Assembly: GCA_018242585.1 (NCBI GenBank)
Contig: JAFEBQ010000020.1
Location: 62,778 to 126,777, forward strand
Source of the DNA: Planctomycetota bacterium
Lineage (GTDB): Bacteria > Planctomycetota > Planctomycetia > Pirellulales > PNKZ01
Reading direction: 5' to 3'
DNA length: 64,000 nucleotides
The position numbers and the translations under genes are program-made. The notes under the pieces were generated by a model. That model was not told the DNA's origin, did not search any database, and was given only the letters and a program-made list of their open reading frames with translations. Shown here one piece after another: positions 28,001-36,998 of the stretch. The first letter of the stretch is position 1. The number at the start of each line of letters is the position of its first letter.

Positions 28001-28102
28001 AAGTTGCTAGCGGCTAGTTCCTAGTTGCTAGGCAGAGGCAATCGGCCGACCGCCACGTAGCGTTCTTTTCACTAGCAACCAGCAACTCGCAACTAGCAAC
28101 TT
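28001..28102. repeat. Imperfect inverted repeat, TTGCTAG family
   Basis: AAGTTGCTAG (28001-28010) and CTAGCAACTT (28093-28102) are exact complements and the match continues inward (about 26 of 31 bases), with a 39-base centre. It fills the gap between cysH and the Rrf2 gene. Confidence 0.65.
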
Positions 28103-28111
28103 CCCCACCCC

Positions 28112-28537
28112 ATGAAAGTCTCCGCCAAAACCGAATACGCTTGTCTGGCGATGCTCGAATTGGCGGCCAGCTATGGCTCGGGCCAGCCGGTGCAGATTCG
28201 TCGCATTGCCGATCGGCATGGCATCCCGTCCCGGTTTCTGGTGCAGATTCTGCTGCAACTCAAGGGGTCGGGCTTCGTCAACAGCACGCGCGGCGCCGCT
28301 GGCGGTTACGAGCTGGTCCGCTCGCCGCGGCAAATCACCTTGGCCGACGTCGTTAGCGCCATCGAAGGCCCCGACGAATCGTCGTCGGCCGTCAATTCCG
28401 ACGCCGCTGCCGCCCGGGTGCTGCGGAATTGTTGGCAGGAAGTGACGGCCGCTGAAAAACGCATGCTGGCCGACATCTCGCTTTCGGATCTAGCCGAAAG
28501 GGTTCGCCGTCAGGCGGAACCGATGTATTATATCTGA
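28112..28537 (+). CDS. Rrf2-family transcriptional regulator
   Basis: 141-residue DNA-binding protein with the Rrf2 layout: MKVSAKTEYACLAMLELA at the start, a winged helix (RRIADRHGIPSRFLVQILLQLKGSGFV, about 30-56, then GGYELVRSP). The three cysteines that bind an Fe-S cluster in IscR/NsrR are missing; only scattered cysteines such as Cys11 occur, so it resembles CymR, the cysteine-metabolism repressor. Position directly downstream of cysH makes sulfur control the obvious guess. Candidate binding site is the element shared by cysH and the sulfate importer. Confidence 0.88.
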   Translation: MKVSAKTEYACLAMLELAASYGSGQPVQIRRIADRHGIPSRFLVQILLQLKGSGFVNSTRGAAGGYELVRSPRQITLADVVSAIEGPDESSSAVNSDAAAARVLRNCWQEVTAAEKRMLADISLSDLAERVRRQAEPMYYI

Positions 28538-28643
28538 ACGCGAAACACTGAACGAAAAACGACAAGCGATCCTACGCGACGTTTGTTGTTCGAGTCGAGC
28601 GATTCCTCCCCGTCAGTTCCACTCTCCACCGGAGATGTTGCCG

Positions 28644-30026
28644 ATGCGCTGCACGCTTGTCGGTCGGCGTGCGCACCTTGCTGTCTGGTGCGCGGCGATT
28701 GTTCCTTTGGCTCTCGGCGTGCTGGCGACCTCGACACGCGCGGCCGATGAACTGCTAAGCGAAGTGGCCGCGGTCGATGGCTGGCAAGCCATGACGCCGC
28801 GCCGCGAGCTAGCGCCGCAGTTCAGTAGCGCCCGTAACGGCGAGCAACTTGCCCTGTCGATCAAAAGCGACGCGCGCGAAGGGCTCGACGGTTATTGGAC
28901 GCGCCGCTTCCAGGTGACCGGCGGGCAGTGGCACCGCTTCTCGACCTGGCGACAAGTAGCCGAGGTTGAATCGCCACGGCGCAGCGCCATGGTCCGCGTT
29001 ATCTGGCGCGACGCCAACGATAAGCTCGTCCCCATTGGCCCGGAATCGAATACGACATTTCAGCCTCACACGCACCCGACCGCCTTTGCCGAACACCCGA
29101 CCGATGGCGCGACCAAGGACGGCTGGACCGAAGTGGCCGGAACTTATCTGGCCCCGCCGAAGGCGACGCAGGCAATCGTCGAACTGCACCTGCGCTGGGC
29201 GCCCAGTGGTTCGATCACCTGGCGTGAAGCGAACCTCGCGCCGTCGAGCGCTCCGGCCGGGCGCAAAGTCCGGCTGGCGTCGATCCATTACATGCCCCGC
29301 GATGGGCAATCACCCGCCGACAACTGCCGGCAGTTTGTTCCGCTTGTAGAACAAGCCGCCCAACAGCGCGCCGACCTGGTCGTGTTGGGCGAAACGATCA
29401 CGATCGTCAACAACGGCTACAAGGACCGTATCGCCGACGCCGCCGAGCCGGTCCCGGGGCCAACGACCGATTATTTCGGCCAGTTGGCCAAGCGGCACAA
29501 CTTGTACATCGTCGTCGGCTTGTACGAACGGGCCGATCATTTGATCTACAACGTCGCGGTCCTGCTGGGGCCCGACGGCGGGATCGTCGGCAAGTACCGC
29601 AAGGTGATGCTCCCGCGCGAGGAAGTCGAAAAGGGGATCGCGCCAGGACACGAGTATCCGGTGTTCGACACGCGGTTCGGCAAGCTGGGAATGATGGTCT
29701 GCTACGACGCGTTCTTTCCCGAGGTGGCGCGGCATTTGAGCAATCGCGGCGCCGAAGTCATCGCCTTGCCGGTCTGGGGCTGCAACCCGACGTTGGCGGC
29801 CGCCCGGGCCATCGAGAATCACATCTATCTGGTGAGCAGCACGTACATGCAGCCGACCGACAACTGGATGCGCTCGGGCATCTGGGACCATTGCGGCCGA
29901 TTGCTCGCCGAAGGCAACCAAGGGGGCTCGGTCGTGTTGGCCGAAGTCGATCTCGACGAGCGGACCTATTGGCCCAGCCTGGGTGACTTCCGCTCGCGCC
30001 TGCCACGCGAACGCGCCGAGGATTGA
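28644..30026 (+). CDS. Secreted carbon-nitrogen hydrolase (nitrilase family) with N-terminal beta domain
   Basis: Start placed at the ATG at 28644, nine bases after GGAG; an ATG at 28635 is too close to it. A signal peptide (about 8-32) leads into a 170-residue beta-rich domain without catalytic motifs that resembles carbohydrate-binding jelly rolls, then a complete nitrilase domain from about residue 210. The Glu-Lys-Cys triad is visible: GETI, KYRKVML and VCYDAFFPE. The product would hydrolyse amides or nitriles in the periplasm. Nitrilases with a secretion signal and an extra beta domain are unusual outside planctomycetes and verrucomicrobia. Confidence 0.85.
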   Translation: MRCTLVGRRAHLAVWCAAIVPLALGVLATSTRAADELLSEVAAVDGWQAMTPRRELAPQFSSARNGEQLALSIKSDAREGLDGYWTRRFQVTGGQWHRFSTWRQVAEVESPRRSAMVRVIWRDANDKLVPIGPESNTTFQPHTHPTAFAEHPTDGATKDGWTEVAGTYLAPPKATQAIVELHLRWAPSGSITWREANLAPSSAPAGRKVRLASIHYMPRDGQSPADNCRQFVPLVEQAAQQRADLVVLGETITIVNNGYKDRIADAAEPVPGPTTDYFGQLAKRHNLYIVVGLYERADHLIYNVAVLLGPDGGIVGKYRKVMLPREEVEKGIAPGHEYPVFDTRFGKLGMMVCYDAFFPEVARHLSNRGAEVIALPVWGCNPTLAAARAIENHIYLVSSTYMQPTDNWMRSGIWDHCGRLLAEGNQGGSVVLAEVDLDERTYWPSLGDFRSRLPRERAED

Positions 30027-30162
30027 CAGCTACGCCCGGAAATGGCCGACGGGACCAGAACCGGTGACGTGAGTCACCAGTTGGAACCTCGCGCGGCGCC
30101 GCGCCCATCACGATGCTTTACCGTGGTATTACGACCGCTATCCTTACCGCGGTGGCGACGCT

Positions 30163-31554
30163 CTATTCGCCCGCCGCCGTCGCCTTCGCGCTATCGACGA
30201 TCCTCACGTTCGTCGACAGGTAATACGGCAAGCGATCGGTCTCGAACACCGCCTCGCCAAAGATCGCTTGAAAGCCGTCCTTTGGCTGTGGCAGGGTGAA
30301 CTCGTAACCGGCCGCTTCTCCGGTGGCCGTCTTGGCGGCCGGCTGCATGGGTGTGCTCGACCAGCGTGCGTCACGGAAATCGCGTGTCGCTGCCGACGAG
30401 GTCCAGGCCACGACGCTCTTGGGCGGCACGTTGCTCTTCACATGCAGATGAAGCTGACCGTCGGCGTCTTTGTACTGCCAGCTCAGGTCGGCCAATTTCA
30501 ACTCGCCCGCGCTTTGCCGATGCAGCGCCGTGATCGAGCCGACCAGTCGCTCGACGTCGCTCACGCCGTGACCGTGATTTGGCACGTAGAGGATGTACTT
30601 TGGCCCGAGCAGTTCGTGCCAGTAGATGTTCAAGGCGTCGAGCGGCCAGTACCGGTCATTGGTCCCCAGGATGATCAGCTTGGGCTGCTTCAAATCGTCG
30701 CGATAGCTGTACGGGTCGACGATCTGGGTCAACAGTTTCCCCGCCGGCGTGCGCACGACCTTGTCGAGCCCGCGGTCGGTGTAGTCGCGAATCTGCTCGG
30801 AAGGTTTGCCCCAGGTGGCGACCTGGTGCTCCATCTGCTTGGGCATGTTCAGCATGTCGATCACGGCCGGCGCGAGCGCCTTGACGCGCGGATCGACCGC
30901 CGCAGTCAACCACGTGGTCCAGCCGCGCTTCGAACCGCCGATGACCGTGAAGTTCTTGACGTCGAGCGACCACTCGCGCTTACCGAATTGCTCGATGGCG
31001 GTCATGCCGGCCGTGGCGCTTTTGACCATCGGCAACAGCAGCGGCCAGGTGTCATCCTGGGTGCGGTAATACTGCTCGAAAGTGTACGAGATCAACTGGT
31101 CTTCGCGTTTGCCTTCGAACAACGGTTGCTGCGGCACCTGCAACAGCACCGCCACGGCCGAGCCCAGTTGTTCGGCCGCTCCCATGAACATCATGGCCTG
31201 GCCGGGCAGCTTGTCATCGGCCCGCGCGGCCTGTTCGAGTTCAGCCTTCCAGTTGCCGCCGGCAATCACCAGCAGCGCCCGCGAACTGTCGCGCAATTGC
31301 TTGGGCTTCAGGATAAAGAGCTGGTGCTTCCAGGGAATCTCACGCCAGGTCTGCGACGTGAGCGTCAGCTCGACCCATTCGCCGTTGGGGGCGTCGCCAC
31401 GGCGGCGCTCTTTCCAGCCGAACGAACTGTCGGCCTGGCCGACGTAGTTAGCGAGCGCTGAATCGACGGCGCCGGGCTCTTTGGCCCGCGCGGAAGCCGC
31501 GATCAACAGCGTGAAAACAACTCCGGTCAAGCTCCACGGCAGCGTGCGCGTCAT
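30163..31554 (-). CDS. PhoPQ-activated pathogenicity-related alpha/beta hydrolase
   Basis: 463 residues with signal peptide (about 5-24) and the PhoPQ-activated family pattern: GWKERR-like start of mature chain, LLVIAGGNWK, the nucleophile elbow GGSKRGWTTWL with Ser in GxSxxG, AVDPRVKALAPAVIDMLNM, and the C-terminal NHGHGVSD where His completes the triad. Asp in GTNDRYWPLD is the probable acid. Location should be periplasmic. The name comes from a Salmonella regulon; the substrate is not known. It is convergent with the nitrilase gene, with only a 6-bp hairpin (GGTGAC-gtga-GTCACC, 30063-30078) between them. Confidence 0.87.
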   Translation of the reverse strand: MTRTLPWSLTGVVFTLLIAASARAKEPGAVDSALANYVGQADSSFGWKERRRGDAPNGEWVELTLTSQTWREIPWKHQLFILKPKQLRDSSRALLVIAGGNWKAELEQAARADDKLPGQAMMFMGAAEQLGSAVAVLLQVPQQPLFEGKREDQLISYTFEQYYRTQDDTWPLLLPMVKSATAGMTAIEQFGKREWSLDVKNFTVIGGSKRGWTTWLTAAVDPRVKALAPAVIDMLNMPKQMEHQVATWGKPSEQIRDYTDRGLDKVVRTPAGKLLTQIVDPYSYRDDLKQPKLIILGTNDRYWPLDALNIYWHELLGPKYILYVPNHGHGVSDVERLVGSITALHRQSAGELKLADLSWQYKDADGQLHLHVKSNVPPKSVVAWTSSAATRDFRDARWSSTPMQPAAKTATGEAAGYEFTLPQPKDGFQAIFGEAVFETDRLPYYLSTNVRIVDSAKATAAGE

Positions 31555-31600
31555 GCGAATGGCCTTTTGAGTGATGGCAGCGAACGAGATGTTTGATTAG

Positions 31601-33103
31601 CTAAGCGGACTCGTCGACGTTCTGGCCTTTCAGCGAGATGTCTCGTGGCCCTGATCGAGAGTCATAAGTTCGGACGATTTGCCTCCAGGTCCAAGCCTCC
31701 GGCTCGCGCACCAGCGCCAGCCAGCCCGCGGTCATGGTACGCGCAATCCAGCCGGCCAGGAACAGGTATCCAAAAAACGTCAACGGCAGGGGGCCGCACG
31801 GTTCTACTCCGAAGCGGTCCCGCAGCGCGTCAACTATTTTCCCGCCAGCGATCGTCGCCGAGGCGTAACAGACGCCGGCCAGTCCGTGGTAGACGCCGAA
31901 CCAGGCGGCCGCCTGTCCGCGCGGGGCCAGTTTCAACATCAACACCGGCACGCCGATGTTGATGCCAGCAAACGCCGACCAGGCCAGCCAAGCGCCGTAT
32001 AGCCACACCGTATCCCCCGGCCGCGAGAGGACAAAAAACAACAGCCCGGCGGCTTGCGCGACTTGGCTGGCGATCAGGCCAGGCCGGAGTCCGAACCGAT
32101 CACTGAACGAACCGAACCAGATGCTATAACCCATTTGGCCAAACCGCATCAACGCGACAAACAACGTCTGCTGAGCCAGCGACACCTTGAGAACTTCCTT
32201 GGGATAGACGCCTTGCGCCGCTTGCGTCAGTCCATTGACCAGCGAGCAGGTGCAGCCAAACGCCAACAACGGCCAAAAGACCGACGACGTAAGCGCGCGC
32301 CAAATGTTTCCGCGCTCGGCGGGCGCCAACTCCTGACGACGCCGCTCGGCGTACGCCGTCGCCTCGGGCATGAACCATAAAGGGACCAGCGAGGCCAGCA
32401 GCAACAGTACCCCCACGGCCGTCACCAGCCCGTAGGCCCAAACCATCGCCTCGGGGTATCGCTCCCGCCAAGTGTCGACGAAGTAGCCGCTCGCCCAGGC
32501 CAGCGGAATGATGGCCAGCAGTTGCCAGACATTGCGCCGCGAGAAGTATCGTCCCCGCACGCGCGCCGGCACGATCCTCGACCACCAGTCCCACAGCGCA
32601 ACCGTTCCCAAAGCTTCCAACGCCTGGTGAACGCACAACAGGACGATGATGGTCTGGACGTGTGGCAAATACCGCAGCGGCGAGTCCACCACCGTGGCCA
32701 CCGGCAACAGGGCGATCAGCGCGTAGCTCGATAACGTCAGCCAGAGGCACGCTCGGCGCGCCGAACCAAAGCTCGTAATCAACGCCGGCGCGGCAAAGCG
32801 GAGCATGCCAGCCAAGGCCTGGCTGGCCAGCAACCAGCTCAGTTCGCCCGCCTGGGCTCCCAGATCGAGCGACAGATACGTGACCAGCGACCCGCTGGTG
32901 AGCGCGTTCCCCGCGGCCCACAGCACGCCGTTCCAATGCCCCAGGCCGAGCGCACGACGGAGCGAGTCGCGAGTCGGCAATGCGTTTGATATGCTGGCGG
33001 TCAAATCGATTCCGATCGTGCGTTTGGATTCCCAGTCCGGCGTCCCGCGGCACGCCGATCTCCCACGCTGGCCCAGGATAGCAGCTTGCGATGATTCCGA
33101 CAC
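31601..33103 (-). CDS. MFS transporter
   Basis: About 12 hydrophobic helices across roughly 460 residues, with the usual cytoplasmic loop in the middle (YAERRRQELAPAERGN). Start is unresolved: the frame opens at a GTG (33103), overlapping the start of the divergent gene by 13 bases, but the first 33 residues are polar and unlike an MFS start. A TTG at 33006-33004 (LTASISNALPTRDS) is the more likely start. No substrate can be named. A C-terminal extension after the last helix is short. Confidence 0.85.
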   Translation of the reverse strand: MSESSQAAILGQRGRSACRGTPDWESKRTIGIDLTASISNALPTRDSLRRALGLGHWNGVLWAAGNALTSGSLVTYLSLDLGAQAGELSWLLASQALAGMLRFAAPALITSFGSARRACLWLTLSSYALIALLPVATVVDSPLRYLPHVQTIIVLLCVHQALEALGTVALWDWWSRIVPARVRGRYFSRRNVWQLLAIIPLAWASGYFVDTWRERYPEAMVWAYGLVTAVGVLLLLASLVPLWFMPEATAYAERRRQELAPAERGNIWRALTSSVFWPLLAFGCTCSLVNGLTQAAQGVYPKEVLKVSLAQQTLFVALMRFGQMGYSIWFGSFSDRFGLRPGLIASQVAQAAGLLFFVLSRPGDTVWLYGAWLAWSAFAGINIGVPVLMLKLAPRGQAAAWFGVYHGLAGVCYASATIAGGKIVDALRDRFGVEPCGPLPLTFFGYLFLAGWIARTMTAGWLALVREPEAWTWRQIVRTYDSRSGPRDISLKGQNVDESA

Positions 33104-33912
33104 TCAGCCAGGTCTGTTCGCTGCCAAGCGCACTTGAGGACGACATCGCCGACTACGCCGCCGGCAAATGTCGCTCGATCGAGCTTTGGCTGGGCAAGGT
33201 CGAAGGCTGGCTGCAGCAACGCTCGGTCGGCGACCTGCGCCGGCTGTTGGCCGAGCAAGAGATGTCCGCCCCGGTGGCCAGCTACCAAGGGGGCCTTTTA
33301 ATCAGCCAAGGGGACGCGCGTCGGGAGCACTGGGCCCATTTCGAGCGGCGTCTTGAACTCTGTCGCACACTCGGTGTCGGTACGTTAGTCGTGGCCGGTG
33401 ATATCGTCGGGCCGCTGGCCCAGCAGGACATCGATCGCGCTCAGGCTTCGCTTGCCGAGGCGGCCCGGTTGGCCGGAGCGGCCGGAGTGCGGTTGGCCCT
33501 TGAGTTTCAATCAGGGGCGTCGTTCGGCAACAATCTGCAGACGGCCGCAGCGTTGGTCGGCGAGTGCGACTCGCCTCACCTGGGGCTTTGCCTCGACGTC
33601 TTCCACTTCGCGAATGGCCCCAGCAAGACCGAAGACCTGGGCTATCTGACCCCGGCCAACTTGTTTCATGTCCAGTTGTGCGACCTGGCCGGAGTGCCGC
33701 GCGAACTGGCCAATGACGCCGATCGAATCCTGCCCGGCGACGGCGATCTGCCACTCGAACCGATCGTGGCGTACCTGCGAGAGATCAGCTACGCCGGCCC
33801 GGTGTCGGTCGAATTGATGAATCCAGAAATCTGGTCGGTGCCACCACGACAATTTGGCGAGATTGCCATGACGGCCCTCCGCAAAGTGCTGGGCCTGGCA
33901 AGCATGAATTAG
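33091..33912 (+). CDS. Sugar phosphate isomerase/epimerase-like TIM-barrel protein
   Basis: 273-residue member of the xylose-isomerase-like TIM-barrel superfamily. Barrel strands are clear: SIELWLGK, VASYQGGL, TLVVAGD, RLALEFQ, HLGLCLDVFHF and FHVQLCDLAG. Metal-ligand candidates are Glu in LEFQ, Asp in CLDVFH, His in FHVQ and Glu in VSVELMN. Soluble and cytoplasmic. Divergent from the MFS gene. Such proteins pair with Gfo/Idh oxidoreductases in sugar or inositol use in planctomycetes, but none is adjacent here. Confidence 0.85.
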   Translation: MIPTLSQVCSLPSALEDDIADYAAGKCRSIELWLGKVEGWLQQRSVGDLRRLLAEQEMSAPVASYQGGLLISQGDARREHWAHFERRLELCRTLGVGTLVVAGDIVGPLAQQDIDRAQASLAEAARLAGAAGVRLALEFQSGASFGNNLQTAAALVGECDSPHLGLCLDVFHFANGPSKTEDLGYLTPANLFHVQLCDLAGVPRELANDADRILPGDGDLPLEPIVAYLREISYAGPVSVELMNPEIWSVPPRQFGEIAMTALRKVLGLASMN

Positions 33913-34106
33913 CCGAGTCGCTGGCTGCTGGCCGATTTGCCCGGCAAGATTGCGTAGTTGCCATCTTTGTCTCGGTTTCACACCGGGTCGGCTACGATTC
34001 GGCCGAGGATTTGCGCGGCACGATTGATTGACCGGCGGCGCGACGCTCCTACACTTAAAAGTGGGGAACTCAGGGGCCGCGGGACGTTCCAAGGAAGGGG
34101 GCAACA

Positions 34107-35141
34107 ATGCGGGTGATGAGCATGTATCGGGCCTGTGCCTTCGTGCTGTGGTGTGCCGCGGGAGGCCTGATCGCCGGTGACCCGTTCGCGTCGCTGGTGA
34201 ACGCTCAGACGTTCAACCATTCCCACGGCTTCCACCACCACGGTTCAGCGGGCGGCGGCGGCTGGAACACCTACTATGGAGGCAACTCGTTCATCAGCGG
34301 CTACAACGCCACGGGCGTGATCGCCGGCGGGCCGTATGTGTACATGTCGTGGCTTGCTTCGCCGTACTGGTCGGCGCCCATCACCACCGGCGGGCCGGTT
34401 TTCGCGCCGGCTGGCGCGCTGTTTGGCCCCCAGGCGCAATTCAACCAGGTCTTCGGCGGACAGATGGCCGGGGGTGGAGGTTTTGCCGGAGGCAACTTCC
34501 CGTTCGGCGCCAACGCTGCAGGACAGGGGGCCGGCGCAGCCAATCCACCGGCCGCGGCGAACAATCCACAAAATGGTTTTGGCAACGCCGGCAACGGCGC
34601 GGTCCCGCCGGCGCGACCACGGCACAGCAACGAAGCGGCCCTGGCCCGCGCTCGCGAACAGCTGCACGCCGGCGACGAGCGCTTTCACCATCAACGGTTC
34701 AACGAAGCGTATCAGCGTTACAAAGACGCCGCATCCAATGCGCCGGACATGCCAGGCATTTATTTCCGTCAAGGGCTCGCGCTGTCGGCGCTGGGGCAAT
34801 ACTCGAACGCAGCGCGCGTGATTCGTCGCGGGCTTGAACTCGAGCCGCAATGGGCCGCCAGTCAGTTCAATCTGGACGAACTCTGGCAAGGGAACCGCAT
34901 GGCCAAGGTCGCTATGCGCGAGGCGATGGCCGAGGCGGCGCTGCAACGCCCCGAGGATGACGCCGTGCTGTTCCTGTTGGGCGTGCATCTCTATTTCGAC
35001 GGCCAGCGCGAACGTTCACAGACGTTCTTCTCGCGCGCCGCGGCTTTGAACCCGCCCGAGGCGGGGTCTGCGCTGCGGTTCCTGCAGGAAATCAACCGTG
35101 GCCAGGCGGCCAACCCGCCCGCCGGCCCGCGCGCGATCTGA
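34107..35141 (+). CDS. Secreted TPR-like protein with Gly/His-rich N-terminus
   Basis: 344 residues: signal peptide (about 5-34), a His/Gly/Asn-rich low-complexity stretch (NHSHGFHHHGS, then Gly-rich to about 160), and a helical repeat region (about 170-330) with TPR character: two or three 34-residue units, for example HAGDERFHHQRFNEAYQRYKDAASN-like pattern followed by RQGLALSALGQYSNAARVIRRGL. AAGGAAGG precedes the ATG. It probably mediates protein contacts outside the membrane; no partner is apparent. Confidence 0.82.
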   Translation: MRVMSMYRACAFVLWCAAGGLIAGDPFASLVNAQTFNHSHGFHHHGSAGGGGWNTYYGGNSFISGYNATGVIAGGPYVYMSWLASPYWSAPITTGGPVFAPAGALFGPQAQFNQVFGGQMAGGGGFAGGNFPFGANAAGQGAGAANPPAAANNPQNGFGNAGNGAVPPARPRHSNEAALARAREQLHAGDERFHHQRFNEAYQRYKDAASNAPDMPGIYFRQGLALSALGQYSNAARVIRRGLELEPQWAASQFNLDELWQGNRMAKVAMREAMAEAALQRPEDDAVLFLLGVHLYFDGQRERSQTFFSRAAALNPPEAGSALRFLQEINRGQAANPPAGPRAI

Positions 35142-35286
35142 TTTCAATCGCCATTGCGGGGCCTTTTTGCTCGTCCTTCGCCCCGCTCCCCCCATGCCAA
35201 GCGGGGGTTTCCGCGGTTATGATGAGCGGTTGTCGTGCGGTTGATGCTTTAGTGCTACTGCGCCCGAAGCGTGAGCGACATAGCGC

Positions 35287-35424
35287 AAAATCCTTCTCCC
35301 CCGGGGAGAAGGTGGTGAGCGCAGCGAACCGGATGAGGGTCACGAGTCAGGCTGGTAGTGATGTCGCGAGCGAGTAACGCGTTTACCCTCCCCCAGCCCC
35401 TCCCTGAAAGGGAGGGGTGTTTGC
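35287..35424. repeat. Paired inverted GC-rich hairpin repeat (copy 4)
   Basis: Arm A (35287-35343) has CCTTCTCCCCCGGGGAGAAGG and a GATGAGGGT tail; arm B (35381-35424) has CCCCTCCCT/AGGGAGGGG in opposite orientation. Unlike copies 1-3 it lies between two co-directional genes. It occupies most of the 345-bp gap before ubiE. Confidence 0.7.
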
Positions 35425-35486
35425 GTGTTACCGCCGCCGGGCCTGCTGATCAATTCAGTCTCTGCTTTTGGAACTAGCCACCTCCC

Positions 35487-36212
35487 ATGCCGGTCGATAA
35501 GTCAGAAACTCGCGTGCGGCGGATGTTCGAGCAGATCGCCCCGCGCTACGACCTGCTGAACCATCTGCTGTCGATGAACATCGACAAGTACTGGCGCTGG
35601 CGGACGATTCGTCTGGTACCGCCGGCGGGGGACGCGCCGATTCTGGATCTGTGTACCGGGACGGGCGATTTGGCGTTGGCCTGGCGTTGCGCGACGGCGG
35701 GGCGCACGCCGATCGTCGGCGCTGACTTCTGCCACCCCATGCTCACGATCGGTCGCCAGAAAGGACACGCCGCCGGGGCGAACGGCGAGCTCACCTTCGT
35801 CGAGGCCGACGCTCAGCACTTGCCCTTCACCGACAACCTGTTCCAGATCGTTAGCGTGGCGTTCGGTCTGAGGAACGTCACCGACACCGATCGCGGACTG
35901 GGCGAGATGACGCGCGTCTGTCGGCCCGGCGGCCGGGTGGTCGTGCTCGAATTCTCCCAGCCGCGCTGGCAGCCGTTCGCGGCCATCTATGGCTGGTACT
36001 TCCGCAACGTGTTGCCGCGGATCGGACAAGCACTCGCGCGGAACGCCGACGAGGCGTACGCCTATCTGCCCCAAAGCGTCGGCGAGTTCCCCTCGGGCGA
36101 AGCCTTGGCCGAGCGGATGCGCGCGGCGGGGCTGACCGACGTCTGGTACCGAGCGCTGACGCTCGGCGTGGCGACGCTTTATGTAGGCACCAAGCCGGTG
36201 GTGGCATCATGA
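35487..36212 (+). CDS. ubiE: Demethylmenaquinone methyltransferase (UbiE/MenG)
   Basis: SAM-dependent methylation, the last step of menaquinone synthesis. 241 residues with the family signature [24 protein letters not shown], the SAM-binding [20 protein letters not shown], and [10 protein letters not shown]. Cytoplasmic, membrane-associated by function. Its stop codon overlaps the ubiX start (ATGA at 36209), so translation is coupled. Confidence 0.95.
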   Translation: MPVDKSETRVRRMFEQIAPRYDLLNHLLSMNIDKYWRWRTIRLVPPAGDAPILDLCTGTGDLALAWRCATAGRTPIVGADFCHPMLTIGRQKGHAAGANGELTFVEADAQHLPFTDNLFQIVSVAFGLRNVTDTDRGLGEMTRVCRPGGRVVVLEFSQPRWQPFAAIYGWYFRNVLPRIGQALARNADEAYAYLPQSVGEFPSGEALAERMRAAGLTDVWYRALTLGVATLYVGTKPVVAS

Positions 36213-36892
36213 GTCGCGCTGATTTGCCGATCGTGGTCGGAATCACCGGGGCCAGCGGCGCGATTTACGCCGTGCGCTTGCTGGACGTGTTGTCCAGCCT
36301 GGGCCGGCGCGTACAGTTGTCGATCAGCCCCTCGGGCGCAGCCGTCATCGCGCAAGAACTGGGGCAAAAGATCGATGTCGAGAAGTTCACGCTCGATAGC
36401 TTGCTGCCATCGCGCGACGCGTTTGCCGACTCGGCGCGTTTTGCCACGTTGCGGGGCATCTTTCCGCGCCTGGCCAGCCACGAAGCCAGCCTGTGCGGCA
36501 CGACCGAATACTTTCATCATCAGAACTTCTTTGCGCCAATGGCCAGCGGCTCGGCCCGGTCGGCCGGCATGGTGATCTGTCCGTGCTCCGGCGGCACACT
36601 GAGCGCCGTGGCCAACGCGGCGAGCGACAACCTGATTCAACGAGCGGCCGATGTTCACCTGAAGGAACGCCGGATGCTGGTCCTGGTGCCGCGCGAGACG
36701 CCCATGTCGGTGCCGCAACTCGAAAACATGACTCGGTGCGCCGAGTACGGGGCGGTCGTCCTGCCGGCCATGCCAGGGTTTTATCAGCGGCCGTCAACGC
36801 TGGGCGAGCTGGTCGACTTTGTCGTGGCGCGGATTCTGGACCAGTTCGACGTGGAACACCAGTTGATGAAGCGATGGGGAGAGAAGGAATGA
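36209..36892 (+). CDS. ubiX: Flavin prenyltransferase UbiX-like
   Basis: Makes the prenylated FMN cofactor used by UbiD-type decarboxylases. 227 residues, with [18 protein letters not shown] (FMN binding), the [13 protein letters not shown] segment and [16 protein letters not shown], which are diagnostic. Length is slightly above the usual 190-210 because of an insertion around residues 70-100. In futalosine-pathway genomes a UbiX/UbiD pair is proposed to act on the naphthoate intermediate; no ubiD is in the window. Confidence 0.93.
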   Translation: MSRADLPIVVGITGASGAIYAVRLLDVLSSLGRRVQLSISPSGAAVIAQELGQKIDVEKFTLDSLLPSRDAFADSARFATLRGIFPRLASHEASLCGTTEYFHHQNFFAPMASGSARSAGMVICPCSGGTLSAVANAASDNLIQRAADVHLKERRMLVLVPRETPMSVPQLENMTRCAEYGAVVLPAMPGFYQRPSTLGELVDFVVARILDQFDVEHQLMKRWGEKE

Positions 36893-36936
36893 CCAAGCCG
36901 CAATGACCAATGACCAAAGTGCAGCCGTACTTGCCA

Positions 36937-36967
36937 GACAGGGCGTGCCCTGTCCCCTTGGTCATTG
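36937..36967. repeat. Hairpin and ATGACCAA inverted repeats between ubiX and mqnP
   Basis: GACAGGGC-gt-GCCCTGTC (36937-36954) is a perfect 8-bp hairpin. Around it, AATGACCAA copies (about 36896-36916) pair with TTGGTCATT (36959-36967). This is a compact hairpin element in the 106-base gap. Confidence 0.6.
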
Positions 36968-36998
36968 AGATTTGGACATTGGGATTTGCAGGTAGAGC

